Source: Brachypodius melanocephalos | Taxonomy: Eukaryota > Chordata > Aves > Passeriformes > Pycnonotidae | Assembly (NCBI GenBank): GCA_013398615.1 | Contig: VZSR01001479.1 | Location: forward strand, 12,246,095 to 12,310,094 | Length of the DNA: 64,000 bases | Direction: 5' to 3' | Part shown: piece after piece, positions 1 to 13,246 of the stretch | Layout: each line of letters starts with the position of its first letter | Numbering within the stretch: the stretch's first letter is position 1 | Notes under the pieces: model-generated | Seen by the model: only the letters and a program-made list of their open reading frames with translations | What the model was told of the DNA's origin: nothing | The model's database searches: none | Program-made: the position numbers and the translations under genes

Positions 1-3000
1 GTAGTGCTGTGTTTTAGGAACCAAGCACTAGAGTTGAAAGAGACTCACAAACACAAAATATGCCATGCCTGTGCTCCTCCAGGGATATTTCTGATTTTTT
101 GTCATGCATGTGAGAGCCAAGAAATTGCTATGTACTATACATTTTTGTAATCTTTTTAATGTGCCTTTTAACAACAGGCAGTTCAGGATATGGTTATTGC
201 TCAGTGTATTAGACGTGTTTATTCTTCTTTTGGGCGTTTAAAATGTTTTAGGTCCTCTTTTCACTATGCATTGTGTGTCAGATTGTTGGTTCGGATATCA
301 GATTCTCTCATAACCCTGTCATTAGGAAGAGTCTTTGTCTGCCTGAGTCGCTCTTTTGATTCCTTTGTTTTATTTTTTGTGTTCCCCTGACAGGTCTATC
401 CTACACCTTTCTATAGCTAGCAGGGTAAGACAGAGCTGGGAAAACATGTTTTGCATTACTGAGTTTGCAGTCTCACTGTAAGCTTTCTCACAGATCCCTC
501 TTCAATGGAGGGTGGAGGGGTGGGGAGAAAACATGCTTTTCCCTGAGACTGCAGAGTGTGTGGATTGTCTTCTCTTTCAACCTATGGGGCAGTCTTCACA
601 GATTTCAACACAAATGGAAGAAATATCTGATTTCCCATTCCATCTGGATTCAGTTTCTTTCTTCCTCTTTGTATAGTTTCTTAGAGACATTATGGAGCTC
701 ACTTGAGGGGCTGCTTACATACGACTATGGCAGCGCTGGGCATACTGCCAGAATTTCACTCCAGGAGGCTGCAACAGGAATCTTTAATTAACTTGAACCA
801 AAACACTGAATGGCAAAGAACAAAGGAGCAGGGCTGAAGAAGGAGAGGAGGAAGGGATAGAGCAGAAAATAATGTTTCCCATACTAAAATCTCCATTTTT
901 GGTCATGGTATGACATGATCAATATGTCGCCTTATATGTATTTACGAGAACATAGGTAATAATTCCCAACTCCTGTCTTATTCAGTGTATTTTGCCTTTC
1001 TTTCTGCTCATGGAGTTAAGATCTCTGATTCACCTTTGCTCAACTGACAGAATTCTCTTGACCCTTATATGAACATATAGTTTGATTACATAAATCCTCT
1101 ATAATGTACAACATTCTAAATGTGAGATAACTGAATCTCTCACATCTTGAGCATTTCAAAACTACACTGTAACATTGCAAGAGTGCACAGGAGTTACGGA
1201 CACTGAACAAGATCCCACTCTTCACGGCATGGTACCGGTATGGTATGTCCCTGCTCTCAAAAGTTTACATTCTAAGCATAAGCAAGAATTAGATACAGAC
1301 AGATGAATAACATAACTACTTACTGAAACAGCATTGTTCATTGTTGTGAAATGTTTTCAAAACAGAATGGATAATGTTTCACACTCATTTTGCAGAAACA
1401 TAGAAGACGCACAGCAGCAGAAAATCAGGCCTGAAATACCTTTCTCACTTGAGCTCAAGGAAATGAGATGAGTGGTTTCTTTGCTGTCTATTTTCTGGTT
1501 AAATATGTGTGCAGAATAATTACTCTAAATGCAAAACTAATGGTGATTTCATGCATATTCATTCAAGTGAGTTTGTGATGGAGGCCCTGGTACTGTTCTA
1601 GCTAATGAGGCACAGTTGTTCAAATATTTGTAAAAACAAACATAGAAAGGACTTGTACATGCTCAACATGAACTTATTTACGCATTTAAAGGAATATTCG
1701 AGTGTGAATTGATTTGCCAGTTGGTGGCTTGGAGTGTATTATATTTGCATCTCCTGGCTTAATGACATCCTAAAAGAATCCAGTTTGTGGTGCCTTTGAG
1801 GTGAACCAGCACATGGTAGCTGGTGGCAAGCAAGGGAATCCTTAAAAGCACAGCACTGACCCACGCAGAAATGCTAACACCAATGTACCCAAATTCCAAG
1901 GAATTATTTCATCCTCAAAAGCTTTTCATCCTCAAATACTTTTTCCTATCCTAAATTTTCAAACCGAATTAAACTCCCCCAAAAAACAATCTTTAATTTC
2001 CTGTTTTAAACTGATGTTTGGTATTGCTGCCTAAACATTTACAGGAAAGAAATCACATTTCACTGCTCTGTAAAGCAATCATGTACTTACTAGGTACAGT
2101 TTGAAAACTTGGCATAGAGATGACTTCCAGAATCCCCTCAAAACAGAAGTTTCCACAAATGCCTGAGGTTATGTCATGTTAGGAGCACCTGCAAAAGAAT
2201 GTAAGAATCTTTAAAGTGAATAGAACATCTTTGATAAGACCCTGCTCAATTTTACAGAGATCAAGGGGCCTGGGATAAAAGAATCATGGAATATGCCTTA
2301 AAGAAGTCTCTGAAATTTTGTTTTGCAGCTACCTTCTTTAGAAGCCGTAGTACACAGAAAGCAGACCTGAGGAGCTATTTTTAATATATTTAATTTCTTT
2401 TTCTTATTTTCTTCATCAATCTATTTATTTATAAATCTATTTATATTTATATCTATAACCCTTTTATGAGTTAGTTTGATTTGCCCAACTTGAAAAGAGC
2501 ATTGCATGAGCTGTACAAAGATTGCATTTAGACTGAGAATCTGTTTTACATAACAGAATTTCTATCTGCCAAAATACAAATTTTGCTCTGAGGTAGCATA
2601 GCTTAACCACAGAATATTTAATTCCAAAACATTCAATTAAATTTAATGGCATAAGCAGAAGAATTTATCTTCCAAGTTTTCTCTCTCTAAATATATTTTA
2701 TATATTTTGTGTGCATAGGTAGATACATATGTGGACAGATAGAAATAATCTGATAGGTAACCAGAACACACCCAATGAGAAACTGACCATGATTATTGAA
2801 ACCTGTGAAAAAGAGCATGATACAAATATTGTTTTCCACATAATCATTAGTATGCTGGCTCCTTCTGGATTACATATGCACTAAAATCTGTTTTAAACAT
2901 TTAAAGATATTATATATATACAACAAAGGCATCATTGGTAATTTCTGACCTTGCTCTGGCAGATGGATTGATTTAGCAATATAAACCAATCTCTCAAGCA

Positions 3001-6000
3001 ATACAGTCCAGCTTAGAAGTTTCTATGAAATCCTGTGTTGTTATTTACATTCCTGAAAATACCAAAATGAAGAATGATTTCAAATCCAAAGTGACAGCAG
3101 AATAAAACCTTCTGAAATCCCTAATCAGGATCCATTCCTCATGTGATAGGTTCCACTGACGTAGAGATAGAGCTGAGGCAAAGTCAATTCACATTATTTT
3201 CATGTGACAAACAGCTCTGATCGTTTTGTACTGACTGATTTTTGATTGTGTTGAGTGTTCACGATTAAAAGAAAAATTATTGATGTGTATATTAACAACC
3301 TTTCTCTACAAAAGTGAATATGGGCTATCCTATTCCATTTTACTTTACATCAGCTTCTGTTTGAATTTAGCAATTCCCTTTTCTAATGAAAATCAGGCCA
3401 TTTTGAATGACAAATGGCTGTTAGAAATACTGAATACATGCGGTCACAATAAAAATAAAGTTACCGTTGTTAGAAATGTAAAAGCTATAAAATGTCAAGG
3501 CTCAAAAGAGTTAACTTAATGGGAAGACTTTTTTTTACTAGCTGACATATCCCCATGCTCAGCAAGATTTCACTCCATGGGAGCTGCTCACTGCTGCCCC
3601 AGTACTGCTTTCCAGTTTGCTCCATGACTACAATTCCCACAAGTTTCCAAGAATTTTTAAATGAAGCCCAACATTTCTCTACATTAAGGTTCCGCCTTAC
3701 ATCAGACTCCAGCAATTTTCACTTAAAAAACAATAAGGGGAATATCTGAGAATTCTCTTAGAGCAGAGTTTAAATTAAATCTCCTTATTAATGATGTATG
3801 GATTTCTTTCATTGTTTGGGAGGCCTGTGAGCAGTTGAAAGAAACAAGAAGGCTTTTAGTAATGGGCACTAACAGCACCATTGTCCTTGCATGGAAGCTC
3901 TTGGCCATTCAGTGTCACAGGGTCAAAAACAATCCAAGCTCTCACACCAAAGCAGTCTGTAGAAGGCCGCACAGACCTCACAACATTGATTCTTTAGAGC
4001 TTGGGTGGGTTTTCGTGAGTGACGTGTTAAGTTCAGCATTGAAAGCAAAGAAATGAATTTTTACTAAATTTTACCATCATTCAGACTTCCCAACTCCATT
4101 TTTGATTTTCTGAGTTAGGTTGGAACCAGCTAAAGTGTGAATTAGAATTATTATAAGACAGCCTTCTCTTTTAACATTTTCTTTTCGTGACACATTCTCT
4201 GTCAAGCACTGGGCATAGAGTCCCTGCCTTGCAAATAATAGCGATGGAAATCATGGAGGTATACAAAGCAGGGGAGGGGGAGGGAAAACAGGACTAGGAA
4301 AGGAATTTTTTGACTTCATGAACCTTGTGAGTTGCTGTATTTAACTGCTAAGAAAATATTTGAGTCTCCTTTCATCTGGTTCTCGTCCTTTTCCTAGTTT
4401 TTGTAATGTGTGACCTGGATGGATGCCTTAAGTTGCAGGTGGCAGTCCAAGAAGCCTCACACACTTCAGAGGGAAGCTAATTGCATATCCCTGCATAACT
4501 GCTAAATAAACTAAATTCTGCATTTTGCTGTATTTTATCAGCCACAGTTAATATCGAGTAATGCAACTCCACAATATGTACAAGTGCTAAAGCATGGAAT
4601 TGTTGTGCTGTCACAAAGCACAGAACTTAGGGTGTTTTGTTGTGTCAGTGAAAATAATGTGAAAACCTGAGAGCTCAAGCGTTGCCAATACACCAATATA
4701 TTATCAAAAGTTATTTTCAAAAAAGCATGCTGTCTCATTCTCACTGTCAGAGAAATGCAATAGGATGGGAGAAATAAAAAGCTTCTCATGCACAAAATAC
4801 ACATCAATATTCCTGCTCCAAACACATGTAGAACAGAGTGCTATTTTTCTGAAGTTTATCTTCTCATTCATGAAGCTTTACTTCTCGCCTGGCTTCACAC
4901 CTCCAGCAAGACTTTCTTTTCAGTCTTTACTATTACCCTATCACAATCTTTACCACATGAGTTTGACAGAGAAGTTTTGATTCCTGGGGGTTCAGAGAAA
5001 TTATTCTAAACCCAATTTATTTTTCAATCTCACACCAGAACCACACAGGAGGCATTCTGAAGCAGTGGGGACAAGGCTGGTAACTGAGGATTTCTATTTT
5101 TCACTGATGTTTTAATGCAAAGAATGTTTACCCCGTGTTTTGAGTGAAACTAAGGGTAAACACAGCAGTTGTGTTAGTGTTTTGTACAGTGATGCTCCTA
5201 GATGAAGCGAAATTTCTTTGTGAGGGGGCTAACAATACTGCAGGGGGCCATCTTGCTTCACTGAACTGGAACATCCAGTCTTTTGAGAACACTCACACAT
5301 TAGGTCGTAAGATTACTCTCACTATAGCAACCCACTGCACTACAATCCCATTTTTTTTTTTCCCTGATTTTGTTTTTTTCTTTTTAAAAAGACGGCATTT
5401 TGTAAATTAACTCTGCCACTATCTATTATCTTCCTCAACACCTTCTATCCTTTCTCTTCCTAAACCTCCTTCCTTTTGCATCCAGTTTCAGTTGTTTTTT
5501 TCAGTGTTTGGTTGCAGCACTTCAGTTTTTATAGAGTCGATTTGTTACAGAACATGGTGGTGTTCTTTTTCCTGCAATATCAGTAATTTCTCAAATTAAA
5601 AAAATTAGAGCACATCTTGATCACTTTGATTTTCACTTTCTCTGAGAACTGGGTTTGTCGCTATGACCCCCTAGCTGAGCAGTTGTGAATGAGAAGTAGA
5701 CACTCTATGAATGGTTTCAGTCTCGTATATCTGACAAAACTGCTGCACTATTGAAGGTCTCAGGGTAAAAGTAATCAGCTGGTTGGTACAAGAAAAGAGA
5801 AAACCTACAGATCAATGAACAGCTTGTCTCTCCAAGTAAGAACATCTGAAACAGTAGCATGATTGAAGTCTAGGGAGGAAAAAAATGTAGAACTTCAAGC
5901 ACTCTTTGAAAGTCCAGGGGAAGCTGTTTGAGCCTGACCAGATGCACGGAAACTTCAAGGCTCATGGATCCAGTACTCATATCCAAATTCAGCTGCCTGA

Positions 6001-8267
6001 TGAGTGGGGGGAAAGAGCCTCATCTTGCATGAAGATTTACTTGCAGTTAGTCAGATCCACTGGGGTAATGATGGGTACCTGTCCTGAATATAACTCCTCC
6101 TGAATATTAGTGATCCTTCAGTCCATGGAGATTCTTCAAAGGCAGGAAATGGAACAGAGAATACAATTTGTACCCCTGTTCCTATTTTTGGCATAGACAC
6201 ACAAAAAGCCTATAAGGACATATTTATAGCAAAACACATTAGATACAGCCCGAGAAAAACACAGAGTGGTTATTACAAAAGGTGAGATACACTGTAAGTA
6301 TTTAACACAGTGCAGTTTATCCCAGTAAAGATTTATCTTTTTTGTGACCTTTCTAGCTGACAAGTGAAATCCTGTTCAGTAACTATGTCAAAAGAACAAG
6401 TCAGACATGTTGGGATCATTGTTTTAACTGAAATATACGGTGCATGTCTGACCCAAGTACAGAAAGCTAAAGTCCAAGTTATGCGATGCACCTGAGACAA
6501 GGGTTTCTAGACCCAGCCACTGCAGGAAGGGAGGGCCATTGTCTTCATGGGGAAGTCTGTTTTTGTCCCTGGAGAAATGAAAAAATGAGCTAGCCTACTA
6601 CATATGAGCTGGATTTAGGTTGCTGACTTGGTGTTGACAGAAGCTGGGAAAAGAAGGAGGAGGCTTTCTTGGCTTGAGTTGCATGTCCTGCCAAGGCTAT
6701 TTTGAAACTAAGTTGGAAATTTCCTTACAACACCATATGTGATAACCAAAGTGAACTTATAGGCAAAATATTTGACTTGCTGCTTCAGGAACCCATACAG
6801 CTGTTCTTATAGCTCTGTATAAAGAAGAAAAGAAAGAAGACAGTGTCTCATACTCTGCAGGACTGCAGAACTGCACAGTGCTATGAAGACTTAAGTATAT
6901 TTAGTCATACATCTTCAATATGCAGTACCAAGGCACCTTGGATAAAATATCTAGTGTATTCTTCATTTCTTTCTGCTTTTTTCTGATCTTTTTATGTGAT
7001 CTTCCATTAAATTACTGAAGCAAATATAAATGGCCCTTTAGCAAGAGCAATACAGTCTAATTTGGGGCCAGTAATATTAAACGGAAAAGTGTCCCTTGCA
7101 ACATTAATTTTTAAGTCGCTCTGTAAATACAGGGAGTATCTTCTTCACTACAGCTTCTTTTTGCTTCAGATATTATTATTCCTGATCATAATATCACTAT
7201 TCCTTCTCCATAAGAACAGGGCACTGAAATGAGATGGCTGGTACAGCTGGCTCAGGAGGGCTGTCCTCAACCAGCACAGCCCAGTGGAGCAGGAGTGGGA
7301 GAAGCAGGAACACTTGGCACCTGAGAGAGGGGCTGCCAACCCATCCCCACTGCCATCCACAGCATAGCTCCATCAGCCCCTGGTACACGCCATAGGTTTT
7401 AAATTAGAGTAGACCTGGCACTGGCCAACGCTTTTTCTTCCATGTGAAGAACAGTTTGGTGACCTCAAACCATTTCCTAAAATAGAAATCACACAGCACA
7501 GAGTAACACCTAATTGGGCAGACTAAGGGCAGACTACATGTGTTTATCACTGTAGAGAGATTTATCCACTAACCCTAGGGATAGCCCATGGCAGAGGACT
7601 CTTCAACAGCTGGAAGGGCAATGTGAGAAAGCTTGTTGCCCTGCACTAGGGCCTGTTTGGTACTGGCTCTGTGGCTGGACAGAGGTGCCAGTGTCAATGT
7701 TGCATTCAGAGAAAGAAATGTTAAAGTTCAGTCAATAAGGGCTGCTTAGGCCAGAGTCAGGGAGCTTTGGTCAAGCACTAAGCTTGGAAATATTTTCCCC
7801 CAAGGGCTTCCCTTTTTGTCTCTAAAACAAAGGAAAGTGAAATGGAAACAAGAAATGCTGACTATATAGTAGTGCATTATGTGGCTAAGCCAGCTGTTGC
7901 TCTGATACTGTCATTTTTGTAGCCCAGCCTGTTCACACTGAAGGCAAAGCCTAATTCCTCCTACCAAACCTGTTGCTTTTGATAGCTAGACAGGGGAATA
8001 TATACTAGCGTGATATTCTTTAGCCCTGTGAACTTACACACACATGATAGGAAGTCTGGGCTGCCAACAATATATAATGGCTGAAAAAAACATTTACTAT
8101 TTACCCCTACTAGCAAAAAAGACTAGTGGGACTAGTTTGACTAACTCTGGTATTCAGCTACTCTTTCATTAGGTGCTTAGTTACTTTTAACACTTCCAAA
8201 AGCGCAGAAAATTATTTACCAAAGATTCAAGCTTTAGCAAAGATGCCCTCCAGCCCTGAACTTACAG
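1..8267. other. Noncoding stretch, no supported gene
   Basis: This stretch is AT-rich with frequent stops on all six frames. The open frames (longest about 108 codons) show no recognisable domain, codon bias or splice context. It contains short AT-rich runs (for example around 2400-2460 and 2690-2710) but no clear CR1 copy. A patch at about 7195-7390 is richer in G+C than its surroundings and matches nothing I recognise. It is probably intergenic or intronic. Confidence 0.6.
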
Positions 8268-8594
8268 CTATTCATGCACTAGTGTTTTAATGAAAGCCAG
8301 GCCAAGGATATAACAGGGGCTGGGGCGAGGCAGTTGTGGGGGGAGGTTTATGTTAAAATGCAATACAGCACCAAAGACAGCGATAGAGACTAAACAAGAG
8401 GAAAGTCTTCTCTCCCTGCACTCATTTAGCAAGCACATGGAAATAATTGTTGGCCCAGAGACACATATCCATAATTCCCACTGTGCTTCGAGAGCCAGCA
8501 CACCAGCCCTGCGCACCCTTACAGAGCGCGGAGAGCATTGGAATGCAAATCCACACACCCGAGCATCGGGATTTGCGTAGCCACTGTTCTCACA
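8268..8594 (+). promoter_or_regulatory. Candidate CpG-enriched promoter with octamer site
   Basis: This segment lies directly upstream of the candidate first exon at 8595. Seven CpG dinucleotides fall within about 95 bases at 8485-8580, while neighbouring DNA has very few. An exact POU octamer ATGCAAAT lies at 8543-8550. GCAAATCC (8545-8552) and its exact inverse GGATTTGC (8569-8576) form an inverted repeat with a 16-base spacer, about 20 bases before the ATG. Octamer sites are bound by POU-domain factors; that this one is used is inference. No canonical TATA box is evident. The stretch could instead be a conserved enhancer with no transcription start. Confidence 0.35.
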
Positions 8595-8682
8595 ATGAGC
8601 AACATTATCAGCCAGAATAAGGCTCCAAGACCAGGTCAGCAGCCATGGAGCTTGCAGGAGTTCATCAGCATGGGAAAGACTT
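8595..8682 (+). CDS. Candidate first coding exon, product unknown
   Basis: An ATG at 8595 with A at -3 opens a frame of 29 codons that starts MSNIISQNK and ends FISMGKT. It leaves phase 1 at T|GTAAGT (donor GT at 8683), a near-perfect vertebrate 5' splice site. Unspliced, the frame would stop a few bases later (TGA at 8687), so the peptide only makes sense if it is spliced. Composition is protein-like: Gln/Pro-rich middle (PRPGQQPW), then SLQEF. I do not recognise the family and could not find a partner exon in the window by eye, so the rest of the gene would lie elsewhere. CpG-rich sequence just upstream supports a transcription start. It may be an alternative first exon of a long gene, or chance. 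Confidence 0.35.
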
Positions 8683-8688
8683 GTAAGT

Positions 8689-11379
8689 GAAGCAGCTCTC
8701 CTGTCTTTAAAATAATTGATTTACTATTCATGTCTGAGAAGCCTGAGCTTAATCCAGTGACCTAAAATAACGAGATGCTTCTTGAGACAAGTAAGGGCTA
8801 CTCATAAAATTCAATAACGTGTTGTTGATATTTTGATAGACATTAGTTTTCAAAAGTTCATGGATAGTTCAAATAAAATTGCGTGTTGCCTTTGACTAGG
8901 TCATAAAATGACCAAAGCCAAGAAGTTTCTTCTAAGAGCTGTGTCAAGGAACTGAAGGCTCAAAGCTGTGTGCCATGTGAAGTTTTTTCTCTGCACATGA
9001 GCCAGACTACTTGAGGTGACAAAAGCAAGTGGGTGGGTGACAGGGCTGGGTAGAGGAGCAGTGATGCTGAGCTCCTGCCACAAAACATTCTGTCCAAGCT
9101 TTCCTCTTTTTCCCCCATGTATATATGACACCCAGCAGTAGGTCTGCATCTCCAGCCCCAACAGCATTGCTTTCTGACCCCACATGCTCTGTGTCATGAC
9201 TGCACAGACCAGGCTGCCACACTGCCTGATCTTGTGAGAGAGGAGAAACACAAGGATATTTGAAAATTAAGTGCCACAGACGCAGCTACATGGGTCAAAA
9301 TACAAAATTCCACAAGCCTTGATCCTAGACTCTGTTGCTCAAGGCAAGCAAGACAGATTGTTTCATCATTTAGATTCAAAATCAAGCATTTAATAGGCTG
9401 AGGTTAAATTTTGGTTGGGGGTATGGAAGATTACTGCTTGAATTTGAATTCAGGATCTGGAAAATACTCAAATTTACAAAACCAGCACCAAAACACATTG
9501 TTGCGGACAACACTCAATTAAAGGGTGTGTGAAAGCCAGCATTTTCACATTCAACAGGATCTCTCAAACTGAGACCTTTTACTCACACTGGAAAAACAGG
9601 TGGCACTTGGGAAGGCACAGTAATAGCTAATGGAAACAGAAGATTCATGCTCTGGCCCAGACTCCTTTGTGCTTATTTGAGGAAGAGATTATTTTAGTCC
9701 TTTAGCTCTGCAGTTTTTCTAGCTCTGGGATAAAACCAGAAAGATCATCCACAAAATGGCTTTGCTAAATTCAGATTAATGACTCAAGGCAGTCCATAAA
9801 CTAGATAGATTAAGAGTAGATGCATTTTAAAGGTGTCAGTGGAAGACTGAAAAACTGCTTTTCACAGAAACATAGAAATAATTCCTAGACTGACAGGGAA
9901 ATAATCTAATAATAACTACAATTCTGCTTTGGATGTTCCTTTTCATATCACACCATTTCAAAACAAAAATTAAAAACTGGAAGAAATCAGTTAACACCAT
10001 ATATATTTTTTTATATAACACAATAGAAGTTTGAAATTACTATACTGAACTGGATGCATGTGGAGACATAAAAATAAAACACTGATGCTTTTTATCAGAC
10101 AACAACACAGGAAATTAATAATGTAAAGTTTTATCATCCTGCCTGATAATAGAAGAAACAGATGTCCCAATGAACTTTTCTGGTAACTTTCTGACGTGGA
10201 GACCATTTTCAATAACTAAGAAGGAAAAGCAAGGTCCACCTGTTTGATTTCTCCCACTTATTTCTCCCTGCTTTGCTTTTACTGGTGTTACCTCACTCTC
10301 TAGAGATCATAAATTGGAGCTGTTTATAGCTTAGAGCTCCTCAGTGCTGTAAGTTTTCTTGACATAGGGTTCCAAGGCATAGTTTTACCACATCCTTCAC
10401 AACCCTCTCTAATTGGTGTGGCACTATGACTTGAAAACAATAAAATAAAAAATTACTGTAGGAAAAATATTGTTGCATTTCAACAGGATCTATAAATTGA
10501 GTCACCACTAGGATTTAGCTGTCAAAAAATGATCCCAGAACCAAAAAGAGTTCTGACCCTAAAGTTGTGGCCTTAGGACAGCATGATTGCATACACTTCA
10601 GGCTGTTTGCTCAGAAGCACTGAAACTCCAGTCCCTGGTAACATGCTAGTGCCCTTACAAACGATCTATTGTACTTTCTGCTGTTTGCAAACAGCACATG
10701 CAACCACCCAGGACTCACCCTGTGTGGAGAAAAAGACTAGCAAACAATATCATTGATTGTCCTCCAGTACTTGTAGAAGAAGTTGAAAAACAATTAGCAG
10801 GTAAAGTTCTACTAATGATAATGCAGTTTGGTTTTCTGCAATCAAAGTTTACAAAAATAATAATAAATAAAAAAACAGTCACAGTTCAGTCTGTGATTTC
10901 TTCTTCATTTCCTAGATAAAATATTCTGCACTAGACCCCTGTATACTGATTGAAGATCTACTCTACAGCCTACGTGTATGACAAAGGGAACACCAGTCCT
11001 GGAAAAGCATGTTTGTCTTGGGTTTGTCGCCTCTGCCACATGCAGGCAGCACAGCTAATCTGCAGAGGTGGACAAGCTCCAACTGAGCCCAGTAATGCTA
11101 CCCCTGGCACAAGGATGTGGAACACCTCCCCTAGAAAGCACCGAGGTGTGAGGAATTGCTGCATTCCTTCCTCACCACAGCTTCCTTCCACAGTATTTTT
11201 TTCTGTGCCAAAGGTGTGAATTTTAACCAGCAATTTCAGCTGTATGTTTTTGTAGCTTTCTAAGCCTCTTTCACCACGAGTTCATTCAGAGATGAGTGTC
11301 ACTGCTGCCACTGCACTTCCAAGGGGTTATTGTCTTCTCTAGGCTCAGGCTTAATGCCTGTGTAGACTACAAGTCATAC
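8689..11379. other. Noncoding stretch; possible intron of candidate gene
   Basis: No open frame with recognisable content was found. If the exon at 8595-8682 is real, this would be the beginning of its first intron. The stretch contains ordinary AT-rich sequence and no clear interspersed repeat. Confidence 0.5.
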
Positions 11380-12240
11380 CAAAGGTATTTTGAGTCACTG
11401 TTTGTTTTACCAGCTATGAAAACCTTTTAAGGAGCAAGATGGGTTAAAAAAATAATATTAACGAGCCATTAGCAAGTCTGTTCCTCTCCTCCACCCCTAA
11501 TCTGCAGAATAGAGACCACTGAACCAAGCTGCAAGTTAACTGCAATGAAAAAGGAGGGGAAGGGGGGAGATAGAGAAGCAAAACATTAAAAATCCACTCT
11601 GGGCTTCAGAAAGGTCATTTCTCAAAGGGCTATTGACATTGGTGAGGAAAGAAAACACATCAATGTTTTAAGGGGTTAAATAAACATTTTCTAGATGAAT
11701 ATTAGGTGTCCATTAATGTCACTCTCTGTGTAGTCCACCGTAGTACCTATCCTTTAGTTATCCTGTTACCAAAATGAGGGGGGGAGAGAGAAAGAGAGAC
11801 CTTCCTTTTAATTCGCTTTGCACTCTGATGGTTGAAGACAAGAAAAAAAAAAATTTAAAAAAACTTTCTGCCTCTTTTGAATGAATGGTCAAAGGTACCT
11901 CTGCGGCTCCTTCACAGGGTGAACTAATCTGTGACAAGTGTAGCTAATCTGATAAGGCGGCCGCATGTGCGCTAATGTGCTAATATGGGGGATTCAGAGC
12001 AGGCAGCGCCCGGGAAAAACCTCCTCTTCCCGAATGGGCCCTCGCCTGCAATAGCCCTGGCAACATATGCGCATTTTAACACCCGCTTAACACGGACACA
12101 ATGCGGTGCCCTTTGTTGTGCGACACGGAGGCGCGATTCCCATGGTGGGAATTTCTGCCTCACAGGCGACATTCTTTCAGAGAGGATGCAGGGGCTGGTG
12201 GCCCAGGGCGGCACGGCTGGGTGGAAAGGTTAGTGGGCAC
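11380..12240. promoter_or_regulatory. CpG-rich island / candidate enhancer in AT-rich DNA
   Basis: I count about 18 CpG dinucleotides between 11950 and 12225, including a NotI site (GCGGCCGC) near 11958. The surrounding kilobases are strongly CpG-depleted. Visible factor-like motifs include GATAAGG just before the NotI site, a SOX-type CCTTTGTTGT near 12110, the palindrome ATGCGCAT near 12067, and a GCTAATGTGCTAAT repeat near 11970. The flank at 11640-11770 has an irregular, non-repetitive texture typical of conserved elements. Open frames cross the block on both strands (about 80 codons), but none has a clear start context with splice sites or a known domain. Regulatory function is inferred from base composition and motifs. 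Confidence 0.4.
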
Positions 12241-13024
12241 ACTGTGTGAAAGGAAAGCCCCTCCGCTGATTCCTGCGCTGAAAACTTGGGTATTTCCATC
12301 ATACGTCCTGGGCAGAGAGAGGAAGAGCCAGAGAAAGGTGGGAAGGAGAGAGGAATTGGTTTAAACAGGTTGGATCAGGTCCCTAGCTGGGGTAAAATCA
12401 GCTCCTAGATTATGATGCTTTATCTAAGAGGTTGACACCAGTTGGTAATGTTGTGATATGCTCTATTTTATAGATTTCCTTTAGAGGGGAATTCTTAAGT
12501 TTTCCACTGGAAAGACTAAATTACATTTTCTTGTCCTCCCTGATTGTTTTACTGCACCCTCAGGAAAATCTGCATGCGAGAGGATTAGCAATTTACTTTT
12601 AGTCTAGACGTGCAGTAGGGAAGAGGACTCCATGGACACTGACTCCTTGAGAGACAGGCTGCTGTCAAGAGACTTCAACACAGGTCATGGTTGTGGTGCC
12701 TCTCTAGACAAATAGATATGTGCCCTGCAGCCTGCTCTGGATCCTCCTCGGTTCCCAATGTTCCTTTGTTTTCAGGTATCCCACAGGTATCTCTAATGCC
12801 AAATGGATACAAGAGTGTGAACCAACGTTTGTCTGCAGAAAAATCGACTCACCTAAGAGGGAATGATTGCTAACATCTTGTGAATGGAGAGCAGACCAGG
12901 GCTTACTAGCCACACTTGTGAGTGTGCCTTTGTCTGCTTTCTGCTATGGCTGGTGTCAAAACAGCACAGTTACTATGAGCTTGGCAAAAGCAGCCGGACA
13001 GTGAAAACGCACAAACCAAAATAC
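12241..13024. other. Noncoding stretch
   Basis: I see no gene or clear repeat here. CpG density falls off after about 12310. Confidence 0.5.
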
Positions 13025-13246
13025 AGAAAATTCCATTTAAACTAATGAGAAATTTTTTTTTTGTTACCATGAAGTGACCAAGGTGACTGGAGCAGGTTGC
13101 TCAGAGAGGTTGTATTGTCTCCCCTATCTGAAGACAAAACCTAAGAGGACAATGTCTTGGGCAAGTTGCTTTAGTTGACCCTGCCTAAACCAAGTTGGAT
13201 GAGGTGATCTGCAGAGAACTCTTCCAACCTCTGCTATCCTGTCATT
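13025..13246 (+). mobile_element. CR1 LINE 3' fragment, plus strand, old copy
   Basis: The segment follows the CR1 3' region in order: AAAATTCCATTTAAACTAATGAG, a decayed 'acttctttact' run now mostly T, GACTGGAGCAGGTTGCTCAGAGAGGTTGT, a short divergent part, GTTGACCCTGCCT, then GATGAGGTGATCTGCAGAGAACTCTTCCAACCTCTGCTATCCTGT at the 3' end. CR1 is the dominant avian non-LTR retrotransposon and its copies are usually 5'-truncated like this one. Many mismatches and small gaps indicate an old insertion. It cannot encode anything functional. Confidence 0.8.
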
